The notes below the pieces were generated by a model, which was given only the letters and a program-made list of their open reading frames with translations, searched no databases and was not told the origin of the DNA. Positions 1 through 5,328 of a DNA stretch of 9,137 nt are shown piece after piece. The DNA is from Proteobacteria bacterium UBA2383 (GTDB lineage Bacteria; Pseudomonadota; Gammaproteobacteria; Competibacterales; Competibacteraceae), in assembly GCA_002343485.1 (NCBI GenBank), contig DDST01000056.1, positions 1-9,137 on the forward strand. The letters are read 5' to 3'. Made by a program: the position numbers and the translations under genes. Within the stretch, counting starts at the first letter, position 1, and every line of letters starts with the position of its first letter.

Positions 1-1
1 C

Positions 2-682
2 ACCTATACCCGGATGATGATGGGCGCGCTGTATTTGAATCCCCATCCTCGCAAGATTCTGGTGATCGGGTTGGGAGGAGGGGTGTTGCCGATGGCGCTG
101 GCCAGGATGTTTCCCGATGCCCGGATCGATATCGTCGAAATCGATCCGGCGGTGGTGAAGGTGGCGCAACAGTTCTTCGGCTTTAACCCAAGCCCGCAGA
201 TCCAGGTGTTCGAGGAGGACGGGCGGGTGTTCGTGAAACGCGCGGGCAAATCCGGTCGGCAATACGATTTGATCATGCTGGATGCCTTCGATCACGAATA
301 CATCCCCGAGCATCTGCTGACTCAAGAATTTCTTTTCGAAGTCAAAGCCTTGTTGACGCCGGATGGCGTGCTGGCGGCAAACACCTTTTCGAGCAGCCGC
401 CTGTATCACCACGAATCGACCACCTACCAAGCGGTGTTCGGCTCCTTCTACAATCTTCGAATCGCCCTGAAAAACCGCATCATTCTGATCAAAATGGACG
501 GATTGCCGCCGCTCGATGCAATCAAAGCGAATGCCGTTGCTCTGGAAGAGAAACTAAAACCGCTTGGATTCGGCGGCGACTGGCTCCTGCCGCTGTTTTC
601 GACCGAGCGCGACTGGAGCCCGGACGCCCGCGTCCTGACCGATCAATATTCGCCCTCGAATCTGCTCAATTCCCTTTTTTAG
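2..682 (+). CDS. Spermidine synthase-like protein, 5'-truncated by window edge
   Basis: The frame is open from the first bases, before the first ATG at 14, and reads TYTRMMMGALYL, so the true start lies outside the window. The visible part corresponds to the Rossmann catalytic domain of the spermidine synthase (SpeE)/class I methyltransferase fold. Numbering from the Met at 14, a glycine-rich loop (GLGGG, about 19-23) is followed by the acidic VEIDP strand end (E42, D44), EEDGR (D69) and MLDAFDHEYIP (D90), in the order seen in SpeE-type proteins. The family joins an aminopropyl group to putrescine in the cytoplasm. However, classical SpeE has a DSTDP-type motif where this has DAFDHEY, so this may be one of the spermidine-synthase-like paralogues or the C-terminal part of a fused membrane form. 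The substrate is not certain. The gene ends 25 nt before the degraded EAD copy and looks like host flank. Confidence 0.75.
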   Translation, partial: TYTRMMMGALYLNPHPRKILVIGLGGGVLPMALARMFPDARIDIVEIDPAVVKVAQQFFGFNPSPQIQVFEEDGRVFVKRAGKSGRQYDLIMLDAFDHEYIPEHLLTQEFLFEVKALLTPDGVLAANTFSSSRLYHHESTTYQAVFGSFYNLRIALKNRIILIKMDGLPPLDAIKANAVALEEKLKPLGFGGDWLLPLFSTERDWSPDARVLTDQYSPSNLLNSLF

Positions 683-707
683 CGTCGCGCGGCGGATGGC
701 TCAAGCG

Positions 708-890
708 GACCAGAAAGTTAGCCGATTATTTTGAAATCGCGCTCGCCGGCCGGGCTGATTCGAGCGCGGCGACGAAGCCTGCGGTATTTGGGAATGGCCG
801 GAAAACCGCCGGCGTCTGGGCGAACTACCGCAAGGGCTGATCGCAGCCGGTCGGAACGACGTGGTGGAGTTGCCGAAGATAAAAGCGTAA
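708..890 (+). pseudogene. Decayed copy of the effector-associated (death-like) domain
   Basis: This stretch has no intact ORF but is a clear relative of the first ~75 residues of the downstream STAND gene. At 715-759 it reads KLADYFEIALAGRAD, matching KLADYFDVAISERDR. After a one-base shift at 759 it continues FERGDEACGIWEWPENRRRL then GELPQGL, against FQQGDEPREVWQWLERRQQL then NELPEAL, and ends at a TAA at 888-890. A second indel (5 nt missing after GACCAG at 708-713) separates DQ from KLADYF. Two frame breaks make it a fossil. Either it was a free-standing single-EAD gene, since the stop falls at the domain's natural end, or it is the N-terminal remnant of a lost EAD-effector gene. The stop lies 19 nt before the intact gene's ATG. 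Confidence 0.75.
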
Positions 891-892
891 CC

Positions 893-901
893 AGGAAGGA
901 G
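893..901 (+). promoter_or_regulatory. Strong Shine-Dalgarno for the STAND sensor gene
   Basis: AGGAAGGAG lies 8 nt before the ATG at 910. It is a near-ideal ribosome-binding site and decides the start at 910. It lies three bases after the stop of the decayed EAD copy, so the two may once have formed a translationally linked pair. Confidence 0.7.
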
Positions 902-909
902 TCCGAGGG

Positions 910-3282
910 ATGTCCCCTTACGACGGGAAAACCAAACTGGCGTTTTGCGACCGGCTGGGCGACCAGTGGAAGAAACTGGCCGATTATTTCGACGTGGCAA
1001 TCAGCGAGCGCGACCGCTTCCAGCAAGGCGACGAACCACGCGAGGTCTGGCAATGGTTGGAGCGGCGCCAGCAGCTGAACGAATTGCCGGAAGCGCTCCG
1101 CTACATCGACCGCGAAGATCTCGTGGTCCAGGTATTGGAACCGCGCCCGCTTCCCGTTGCGCCGCCGCAATCGGCTTTGTCCCATCCGCCTTATCCTGGC
1201 CTGCGGTCTTTCATCGTTAAGGAAACCGACATCTTTTTCGGTCGGGGCGAAGAAATTCGAGAACTCCTGGAACGGCTGGCCGATCCGCTTCGGCGGTTTA
1301 TCGCCGTGGTGGGCGCGTCCGGCTCCGGCAAATCGTCGCTGGTGATGGCCGGCGTCATCCCGCGCCTGCCCGCCGGGTGGATTCCTGTCCGGTTTACCCC
1401 CGGCGGACTGGGCGACGATCCGTTCCTGGCGCTGGCCGCCAAGCTGGAATCGTCGCTGGAATCCCACGGCTTGACCGGCCGCGCCATCGCCGACCGGTTG
1501 CGGGCCAGAGGCGATCTGGACGCGCTGGCCCGACTGGTCCTGGACCAACAGTCGCCGACAGCCGAACTGCTGCTGTTCGTCGACCAGTTCGAGGAACTGT
1601 TCACGCTGGTCGCGGACGAGCACCGGCGGCGCTTCGTCGCCCTGTTGGCCAAGGCGGCGGAAAGCCCGCACGTGCGCACGATCCTGACCGTGCGCGCCGA
1701 TTTCTATCCGCAGTGTATCGATGTCGGTCTCGAATCCCTGTTGCGAGCGGGTTCCTACCCGCTGGCGGCGCCGAAGTTGCGGGCGTTGCTGGAGATGATC
1801 ACCGGACCGGCGGCGTTGGCCGGGCTGCGATTCGAGGACGGCTTGCCGGGGCGGTTGTTGGAGGACACGGGCCAGGGACCGGGCGTCCTGGCGGTGCTGG
1901 CCTTCGCCTTGGCGGAACTGTATCGCCGGAAGGATGGGATGCTGTTGACCCATGCGGTCTACGACGATTTCGGTCGAGTGCAGGGCGCGATCAGCCAGCG
2001 GGCGGAAGCGATTTTCACCGCGTTGGATGCCGAAGCTCAAGCCGCGTTCGAAGAGGTGTTCCGGGAGCTGGTCAAGGTCGACGAGCAGGGAGCGGCCACC
2101 CGGCAACGAGCCTGGTTGGAACCGCTGCGTGGTTCGGCGGCGGTTCGGCGTTTCATCGAGGCGTATGCGGGTCAGGACACGCGCTTGCTGGTTTGCGCCG
2201 AAGCGGAACGACGACCGACCGTGGAAGTGGCGCACGAGGCCTTGCTCGGCTATTGGCCGCGTCTGGAGCAGTGGATCGACGTCAAGCGGGACGATTTGCG
2301 ATTGCGGCGGCAGATCGCCCACGCGACGGCCGACTGGCAGGCTCATCGCTGTAAAGCCGAATACCGCTGGCCCGACGAACGGGTGGTAGAGGTGGTCGCC
2401 ATGCGGGAGCACCTCAAGCTGGAGCCCAAGGATTTCACCGCACTGGAACGGGATTTCCTCGGCCCCCTCGACCGCGAACCCATGCGGGCCGCGCTGGACG
2501 AGCCGACCACCACCCACGAACAGCGCGCCATCATCGGCGTGCGTTTGTCCTTGCTGGGCGATCCCCGCCCCGGCGTGGGGCTGCGCGCCGACGGGCTGCC
2601 GGACATCGTTTGGTGCGAGGTGCCGGGCGGCGAGGTGACGCTGGAAGAGGATGCCGGCACGTTCACGGTCGAGCCGTTCCGGATCGCCAAGTATCCGGTG
2701 ACCTACCGCCAATACCGCGCCTTTCTGGAAGCGGACGATGGCTATGATAACCCCGATTGGTGGGAAGACTTATGGTTTCAGGTCGATCAACCAGGTCGGC
2801 AATTCAACCGGCGCGACAATCATCCGGCGGAAAACCTCTGTTGGCTGGAAGCGATGGCGTTCTGCCGCTGGCTGAGCGCCCGGCTGGGTTATGAAGTCCG
2901 CTTGCCCACCGAATGGGAATGGCAACAAGCGGCGACCGGCGGCGACTCGACGAACAAATATCCCTGGGGGCCAGAATGGGATGGGAACCGTGCTAACACC
3001 GATGAAAGCGAACTGAACCGCTCTACGGCGGTGGGTTTGTACCCGCATGGGATTTCGCGGGTGAGCGCCCTGGATATGAGTGGCAATGTCTGGGAATGGT
3101 GCCTGAACGAATACGACAATCCCCGGAATGTTGCCCCGGCGGGCGACGCCCGCCGGGTGGTGCGCGGTGGCTCCTGGAGCCACAACCAGGCGCACGGGCG
3201 CGCCGCTTATCGCGGCCGCGGCGCGCCCGGCAGCCGCGGCAGCAACATCGGGTTTCGGCTGGCGTGTGCGTCCCCCATCTGA
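910..3282 (+). CDS. EAD-STAND NTPase-FGE-fold sensor; DGR target protein 1
   Basis: A 790-residue cytoplasmic protein, no signal peptide or membrane segment seen. Domains: (1) residues 1-75, a small helical death-like effector-associated domain (WKKLADYFDVA, FQQGDEPREVWQWLE), an adaptor type that recruits effectors carrying the same domain; (2) a Pro-rich linker, 79-96; (3) a STAND NTPase, about 97-460, with the family entry motif PYPGLRSF, Walker A GASGSGKS (K141, S142), Walker B LLLFVDQFEEL (D225, E228, E229), the TVRADFY segment at 260-266 and a winged-helix-like VEVAHEALLGYWPRLEQW; (4) an FGE/C-type-lectin-fold domain, about 568-787 (VPGGE, KYPVTYRQY, RLPTEWEW, DMSGNVWEW, RVVRGGSW, GFRLA). 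The last ~35 residues form a DGR variable region. Inference: ligand binding by the diversified tip triggers NTP-dependent assembly and effector recruitment through the EAD. FGE catalysis is unlikely; in DGR targets this fold serves binding. The start is fixed by the strong SD. Domain calls are firm, the immune role is inferred. Confidence 0.9.
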   Translation: MSPYDGKTKLAFCDRLGDQWKKLADYFDVAISERDRFQQGDEPREVWQWLERRQQLNELPEALRYIDREDLVVQVLEPRPLPVAPPQSALSHPPYPGLRSFIVKETDIFFGRGEEIRELLERLADPLRRFIAVVGASGSGKSSLVMAGVIPRLPAGWIPVRFTPGGLGDDPFLALAAKLESSLESHGLTGRAIADRLRARGDLDALARLVLDQQSPTAELLLFVDQFEELFTLVADEHRRRFVALLAKAAESPHVRTILTVRADFYPQCIDVGLESLLRAGSYPLAAPKLRALLEMITGPAALAGLRFEDGLPGRLLEDTGQGPGVLAVLAFALAELYRRKDGMLLTHAVYDDFGRVQGAISQRAEAIFTALDAEAQAAFEEVFRELVKVDEQGAATRQRAWLEPLRGSAAVRRFIEAYAGQDTRLLVCAEAERRPTVEVAHEALLGYWPRLEQWIDVKRDDLRLRRQIAHATADWQAHRCKAEYRWPDERVVEVVAMREHLKLEPKDFTALERDFLGPLDREPMRAALDEPTTTHEQRAIIGVRLSLLGDPRPGVGLRADGLPDIVWCEVPGGEVTLEEDAGTFTVEPFRIAKYPVTYRQYRAFLEADDGYDNPDWWEDLWFQVDQPGRQFNRRDNHPAENLCWLEAMAFCRWLSARLGYEVRLPTEWEWQQAATGGDSTNKYPWGPEWDGNRANTDESELNRSTAVGLYPHGISRVSALDMSGNVWEWCLNEYDNPRNVAPAGDARRVVRGGSWSHNQAHGRAAYRGRGAPGSRGSNIGFRLACASPI
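3135..3157 (+). other. Perfect 10-bp inverted repeat just before VR1
   Basis: CCCGGCGGGC / GCCCGCCGGG with loop GAC, inside the codons for AGDARR. It is a very GC-rich potential hairpin 20 nt before the variable core. It recurs at the same place in VR2, where the loop is GAT. It may be only a by-product of the conserved AGDARRVVRGGSW coding sequence, or a DNA/RNA structure relevant to retrohoming. Confidence 0.6.
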
Positions 3283-3310
3283 GACGCTGGTCACTGATCG
3301 CCGCGTAGCG
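3135..3310 (+). repeat. DGR variable region VR1 with conserved flanks
   Basis: The 3' end of the sensor gene aligns without gaps to the 3' end of the convergent gene at 4588-5328. The 5' flank 3135-3177 (43 nt) has one synonymous mismatch. The core 3178-3249 (72 nt) has 26 mismatches. The 3' flank 3250-3310 (61 nt), which runs through the stop codon into non-coding DNA, is identical. Differences fall 12 at codon position 1, 12 at position 2 and 2 at position 3. Most variable codons end in C, as expected if the template has AAC/AAY codons whose adenines are randomised. The GC-rich GGGTTTCGGCTGGCG start of the 3' flank is the natural place for the initiation-of-mutagenic-homing site. Confidence 0.85.
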
Positions 3311-3313
3311 GCG
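3299..3313 (+). other. Post-VR hairpin downstream of target gene 1
   Basis: CGCCGC-GTA-GCGGCG, a perfect 6-bp stem starting 16 nt after the stop codon and at the end of the VR-flank identity. DGR targets often carry a hairpin/cruciform shortly after the variable region that promotes homing, and this is a candidate. There is no T-run, so it is not a convincing terminator. Confidence 0.5.
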
Positions 3314-3315
3314 TT

Positions 3316-3361
3316 CCCCCCTTTGCAAAAGGGGGGTGAGGGGGGATTTTTCAAAGGGGGG
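3316..3361 (+). repeat. C6/G6 palindromic dispersed repeat, copy 1
   Basis: CCCCCC-TTTGCAAAA-GGGGGG (3316-3336), then TGA and a second half-unit GGGGGGATTTTTCAAAGGGGGG. This small palindrome occurs three times in the window (also near 3677 and 4111). It starts two bases after the post-VR hairpin of target gene 1. Such units are dispersed in many proteobacterial and cyanobacterial genomes, where they produce NPPSPPFCKGG-type spurious translations. It looks like a REP/MITE-like mobile repeat. Confidence 0.8.
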
Positions 3362-3408
3362 TGCAAAAGCGCAAGTGGTTCTGCAAAAAGTGATGGGCGC
3401 TCGGGCAA

Positions 3409-3648
3409 TTATTCCTTGCCGAATCTCTCGAAGTGTCGGCGGTTGGTGCTGAGGTCGCCGGGGAGATGATCCAGCATCCCCACGATGCCCAACCGCTGGG
3501 CGATATCGTAGCAACTGATTTCATGGTTGGCGGCCGCTTCGCGAGCGTCGGGAACGGTGACGGTGACTTCCTGATGTTCCGCCAGATCGACCGGTTCCAG
3601 GGGGCGAAAAATCCTGTTCTCGTAAACCGCTTTCAGGCTTTTGCTCAT
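3409..3648 (-). CDS. AF2212-type antitoxin, no toxin partner
   Basis: A 79-residue protein opening MSKSLKAVYENRIFRPLEP, which is the DUF104/AF2212-like antitoxin signature (a short beta-rich N-terminus that usually carries a K-A-V-Y-E-N-G-V-F-R-P-L-E-P type motif), followed by EHQEVTVTVPD. The C-terminal part (SCYDIAQRLGIVGMLDHLPG, DLSTN) matches the tail seen on such antitoxins, which normally neutralise a PIN-domain RNase. The toxin gene would be expected just downstream on this strand, below 3409, but there is only a palindromic repeat and then the end of the sensor gene. It is therefore an orphan antitoxin or the residue of a broken module. Only a weak ribosome-binding site (GAG about 10 nt upstream) precedes the ATG at 3648. 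Repeat copies 1 and 2 lie on either side. Confidence 0.75.
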   Translation of the reverse strand: MSKSLKAVYENRIFRPLEPVDLAEHQEVTVTVPDAREAAANHEISCYDIAQRLGIVGMLDHLPGDLSTNRRHFERFGKE

Positions 3649-3676
3649 GTCGCCATGCTCTGGGGTAGCGGCAATT

Positions 3677-3710
3677 CCCCCCTTTGAAAAAGGGGGGCGA
3701 GGGGGGATTT
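3677..3710 (+). repeat. C6/G6 palindromic dispersed repeat, copy 2
   Basis: CCCCCC-TTTGAAAAA-GGGGGG (3677-3697), then CGA and GGGGGGATTT, in the same orientation as copy 1. It sits between the antitoxin start and the stop codon of the DUF559 gene (TGA at 3714-3712), two bases from that stop. Confidence 0.8.
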
Positions 3711-3711
3711 C

Positions 3712-4086
3712 TCAAGGGATCTCCAAACCACCTGCTTCGGCCACCGCCCGATAAATTGCCTCCATCACGCCATCAAGCTCCTGTAATACTTGGCGATTAT
3801 CAAAGCGCAACACACGCAACCCCTGGCTTTCCAGGAAAGCGGTACGCCGACGGTCATGATCGATCTGCGTCGGTTCCAAGTGCTGCGAACCATCCACTTC
3901 CACGACAAGACTCGCTCTGGGAGCATAGAAATCGACGATATAATCGCCGAGGGGCTTCTGCCGGTAGAATTGCACGCCCAACACCTGTTTCCGGCGCAAC
4001 CTCGACCATAACCGTTGTTCGCAATCCGTCATCCCGGAACGCAAAGCGCGGGCGTTATCTTTAAGTTTAGGTTTGTATTTCAGCAT
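3712..4086 (-). CDS. DUF559 endonuclease-like protein
   Basis: A 124-residue protein of the DUF559 family, which has a PD-(D/E)XK/Vsr-like nuclease fold. Visible marks: an N-terminal helix with E23 (MTDCEQRLWSRLR), FYRQKPLGDYIVDFYAP (R42, Q43, D48, D52), LVVEVDGSQH (E63, D65, H69) and LRVLRFDN near the end. D52 and E63-x-D65 fit the metal-binding core. Length is usual for the family. The start is supported by AGGAG about 12 nt before the ATG at 4086. Its natural role is unknown; family members often sit next to restriction or mobile-element genes. The gene is framed by inverted copies 2 and 3 of the C6/G6 palindrome and lies in the gap where the rest of the reverse transcriptase should be, which suggests it arrived with the repeats. 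Confidence 0.85.
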   Translation of the reverse strand: MLKYKPKLKDNARALRSGMTDCEQRLWSRLRRKQVLGVQFYRQKPLGDYIVDFYAPRASLVVEVDGSQHLEPTQIDHDRRRTAFLESQGLRVLRFDNRQVLQELDGVMEAIYRAVAEAGGLEIP

Positions 4087-4110
4087 GTTGGGTGTTTCTC
4101 CTGCTCATAA

Positions 4111-4142
4111 ATCCCCCCTCGCCCCCCTTTTGCAAAGGGGGG
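4111..4142 (-). repeat. C6/G6 palindromic dispersed repeat, copy 3 (inverted)
   Basis: ATCCCCCCTCG then CCCCCC-TTTTGCAAA-GGGGGG, the reverse complement layout of copies 1 and 2. Reverse transcriptase homology begins immediately after it (codon at 4144), so this repeat marks the break that removed the RT N-terminus. Confidence 0.8.
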
Positions 4143-4143
4143 A

Positions 4144-4535
4144 ATCAATGCTTGTACGGCCTATGTGCGCTACGTCGACGATTTCGCGCTGTTCGGCGAC
4201 AGCAAACGGGAGCTGTGGGGCTGGAAACGGGCCATCGTCAAGCGGCTGGCCCGGTTGCGGCTGACGGTCCACCCGGCGCGGCGCAGGTGACGCCGGTCGA
4301 GATCGGCATTCCCTGGCTCGGCTTCGTCGTTTATCCCACCCACCGGCGCGTCAAGGCTCGCAACGTGCGCGACTTCGCCCGGCGCTTGCGCGCCCGCTGG
4401 GCAGCCTACTGCGACGGCGACATCAGCTTCGCCAAGTTCGACGCCGACGTACAGGGCTGGATCAACCATGTGCGCTTCGCCGACTCGTGGGGCTTGCGCG
4501 AGCACGTCCTCGGACAACCTTTGCAGGTACGGTAG
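4144..4535 (+). pseudogene. DGR-type reverse transcriptase remnant (motif 5 to C-terminus)
   Basis: At 4144-4275 one frame reads INACTAYVRYVDDFALFGD and continues SKRELWGWKRAIVKRLARLR and LTVHP. This is reverse transcriptase domain 5 with the catalytic YVDD, followed by the next palm segments. At about 4275 the frame shifts: staying in the first frame meets TGA at 4288, while the second frame (codons from 4275) continues GAAQVTPVEIGIPWLGFVVY, PTHRRVKARNVRDFARRL and QGWINHVRFADSWGLREHVL to a TAG at 4533-4535. The LGF-VYPTHRR block and the W-NH-RFADSWGLR tail are typical of DGR/retron-like RT thumbs. Domains 1-4 are absent, removed at repeat copy 3. With a truncated palm and a frameshift it cannot be active. 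Assignment to the DGR class rests on these motifs and on the flanking variable-region pair. Confidence 0.8.
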
Positions 4536-4543
4536 CCCCCTCG

Positions 4544-4568
4544 AAAAAAACGCGAAGCGCGCTACGCG
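4544..4568 (-). terminator. Candidate intrinsic terminator of FGE-protein gene
   Basis: Reading the minus strand: CGCG-T-AG, loop CGCG, CT-T-CGCG (4+2 bp around a T.T mismatch), followed directly by seven Ts (4550-4544). It lies about 20 nt after the stop of the FGE-fold gene and overlaps the end of the conserved post-VR flank. Confidence 0.5.
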
Positions 4569-4735
4569 GCGATCAGTGACCAGCGTCTCAGATGGGGGAC
4601 GCACACGCCAGCCGAAACCCGAGGCCGTAGTTGCGGTAGCCGGGCGTGCAGTAGGAGCGGCAAGCGGCGCGCGCGAGTGACTGGTCGAGGTCCCAGGAGC
4701 CACCGCGCACCACCCGGCGGGCATCGCCCGCCGGG
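4560..4735 (-). repeat. DGR variable region VR2 with conserved flanks
   Basis: The inverted partner of VR1. 3' flank 4560-4620 (61/61 identical), variable core 4621-4692 (26/72 different) and 5' flank 4693-4735 (42/43 identical). It encodes RVVRGGSW, a variable tract, then GFRLACASPI and the same stop. Of 24 codons in the core, the eight unchanged ones encode Q, R, A, A, R, P, G and R. The other 16 all change the residue (S/D, H/L, N/D, A/S, H/L, G/A, Y/C, G/S, R/Y, G/C, A/T, S/Y, G/N, S/Y, N/G, I/L). Confidence 0.85.
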
Positions 4736-5328
4736 TCTTCCCGGCCGTCGGCGGTGTCGTAGGGATAGGGTTGGTACTTGCTGCCGGTCCAATCCCATGT
4801 GTTGCCCGTCATATCGATCAACCTCTCTGGCGTTTCGCCACCGGGAAAGACACCGGAGGGTGTGTTCCGGCGGATGTGACTCTCGAAGGTGTTACAAAGC
4901 TTGGCGTCGAATTCGTCGCCATAAGCATAACGCCGTCCGTCCCGTCCTCGTGCGGCGGCTTCCCATTCGGCTTCGGTCGGCAGGCGGAAGGCCTGGCCGG
5001 TTTGCGCGCTCAGCCAGGTGCAGTAGGCGCGGGCTTCATACCAGCAAACACCTACCACCGGTTGGGCCGGGTTGTTGAACGCTTCGTCGTTCCAAAAAGC
5101 CGGTTGGGTTTGCCGGCCAGGAGGATACCGTTCATCCAGCAGCGCTTCGAATGCGTCGTCATCCATGCGGGCGATTTGCTCCCAATCGTCGGCTTGCTTT
5201 GAGGTAATGCGCCCCTGCTGGTGCAGGTCACGGATTTGAGCAAAATTTGCTTGAAAGGTCTGGCGATTTTCGCGCCACTGCTGCTTGGCGCCTTCCGCCG
5301 TGCTTTCCCCACACCGCCACGCTACCAA
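4588..5328 (-). CDS. FGE-fold protein, DGR target 2, N-terminally truncated fold
   Basis: A 246-residue protein with a C-type-lectin/FGE-like domain: NPAQPVVGVCWYEARAYC (86-103), RLPTEAEWEAAARG (115-128), IDMTGNTWDW (171-180), RVVRGGSW (205-212) and GFRLACASPI at the end. The fold's opening strands (the VPGG-F...PF-I-KYPVT segment present in target 1) are missing. In their place are about 70 residues of unrecognised, helix-rich sequence (AKQQWRENRQTFQANFAQIR). The longest frame starts at a TTG (5328) overlapping the TAG of the upstream hydrolase gene, which suggests translational coupling; an ATG at 5166 is an alternative. Variable region VR2 forms the C-terminus. In nature such domains are often the tail of a hydrolase-NTPase-FGE protein, so this pair may be what an internal deletion left behind. 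The product is probably cytoplasmic (no signal peptide). Function as a ligand-binding sensor is inferred. Confidence 0.8.
   Translation of the reverse strand: MVAWRCGESTAEGAKQQWRENRQTFQANFAQIRDLHQQGRITSKQADDWEQIARMDDDAFEALLDERYPPGRQTQPAFWNDEAFNNPAQPVVGVCWYEARAYCTWLSAQTGQAFRLPTEAEWEAAARGRDGRRYAYGDEFDAKLCNTFESHIRRNTPSGVFPGGETPERLIDMTGNTWDWTGSKYQPYPYDTADGREDPAGDARRVVRGGSWDLDQSLARAACRSYCTPGYRNYGLGFRLACASPI
4712..4736 (-). other. Perfect 11-bp inverted repeat just before VR2
   Basis: ACCCGGCGGGC / GCCCGCCGGGT with loop GAT on the minus strand. It is the counterpart of the hairpin at 3135-3157; the only change in the shared part is the loop base, which leaves the Asp codon synonymous (GAC/GAT). 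Confidence 0.6.

Noticed and set aside
718..2712. Very long minus-strand open frame (664 codons) opposite the STAND gene
   Set aside because: It is the antisense shadow of a GC-rich gene; its translation is Arg/Gln/Gly-rich with no domain, while the plus strand carries Walker motifs, a strong SD and a recognisable FGE domain.
3684..4064. Plus-strand ORF opposite the DUF559 gene
   Set aside because: Low-complexity translation with no family resemblance; the minus strand encodes a clear DUF559 protein with an SD.
3316..4142. CRISPR array from the three repeated units
   Set aside because: Copies are 330-430 nt apart, in mixed orientation, with genes in between; not regularly spaced.
4092..4535. 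Plus-strand ORF taken as one intact gene
   Set aside because: Its first third is a translation of the C6/G6 repeat and of the wrong frame over the RT YVDD region; only the part after about 4275 is RT. Treated as a pseudogene with a frameshift.
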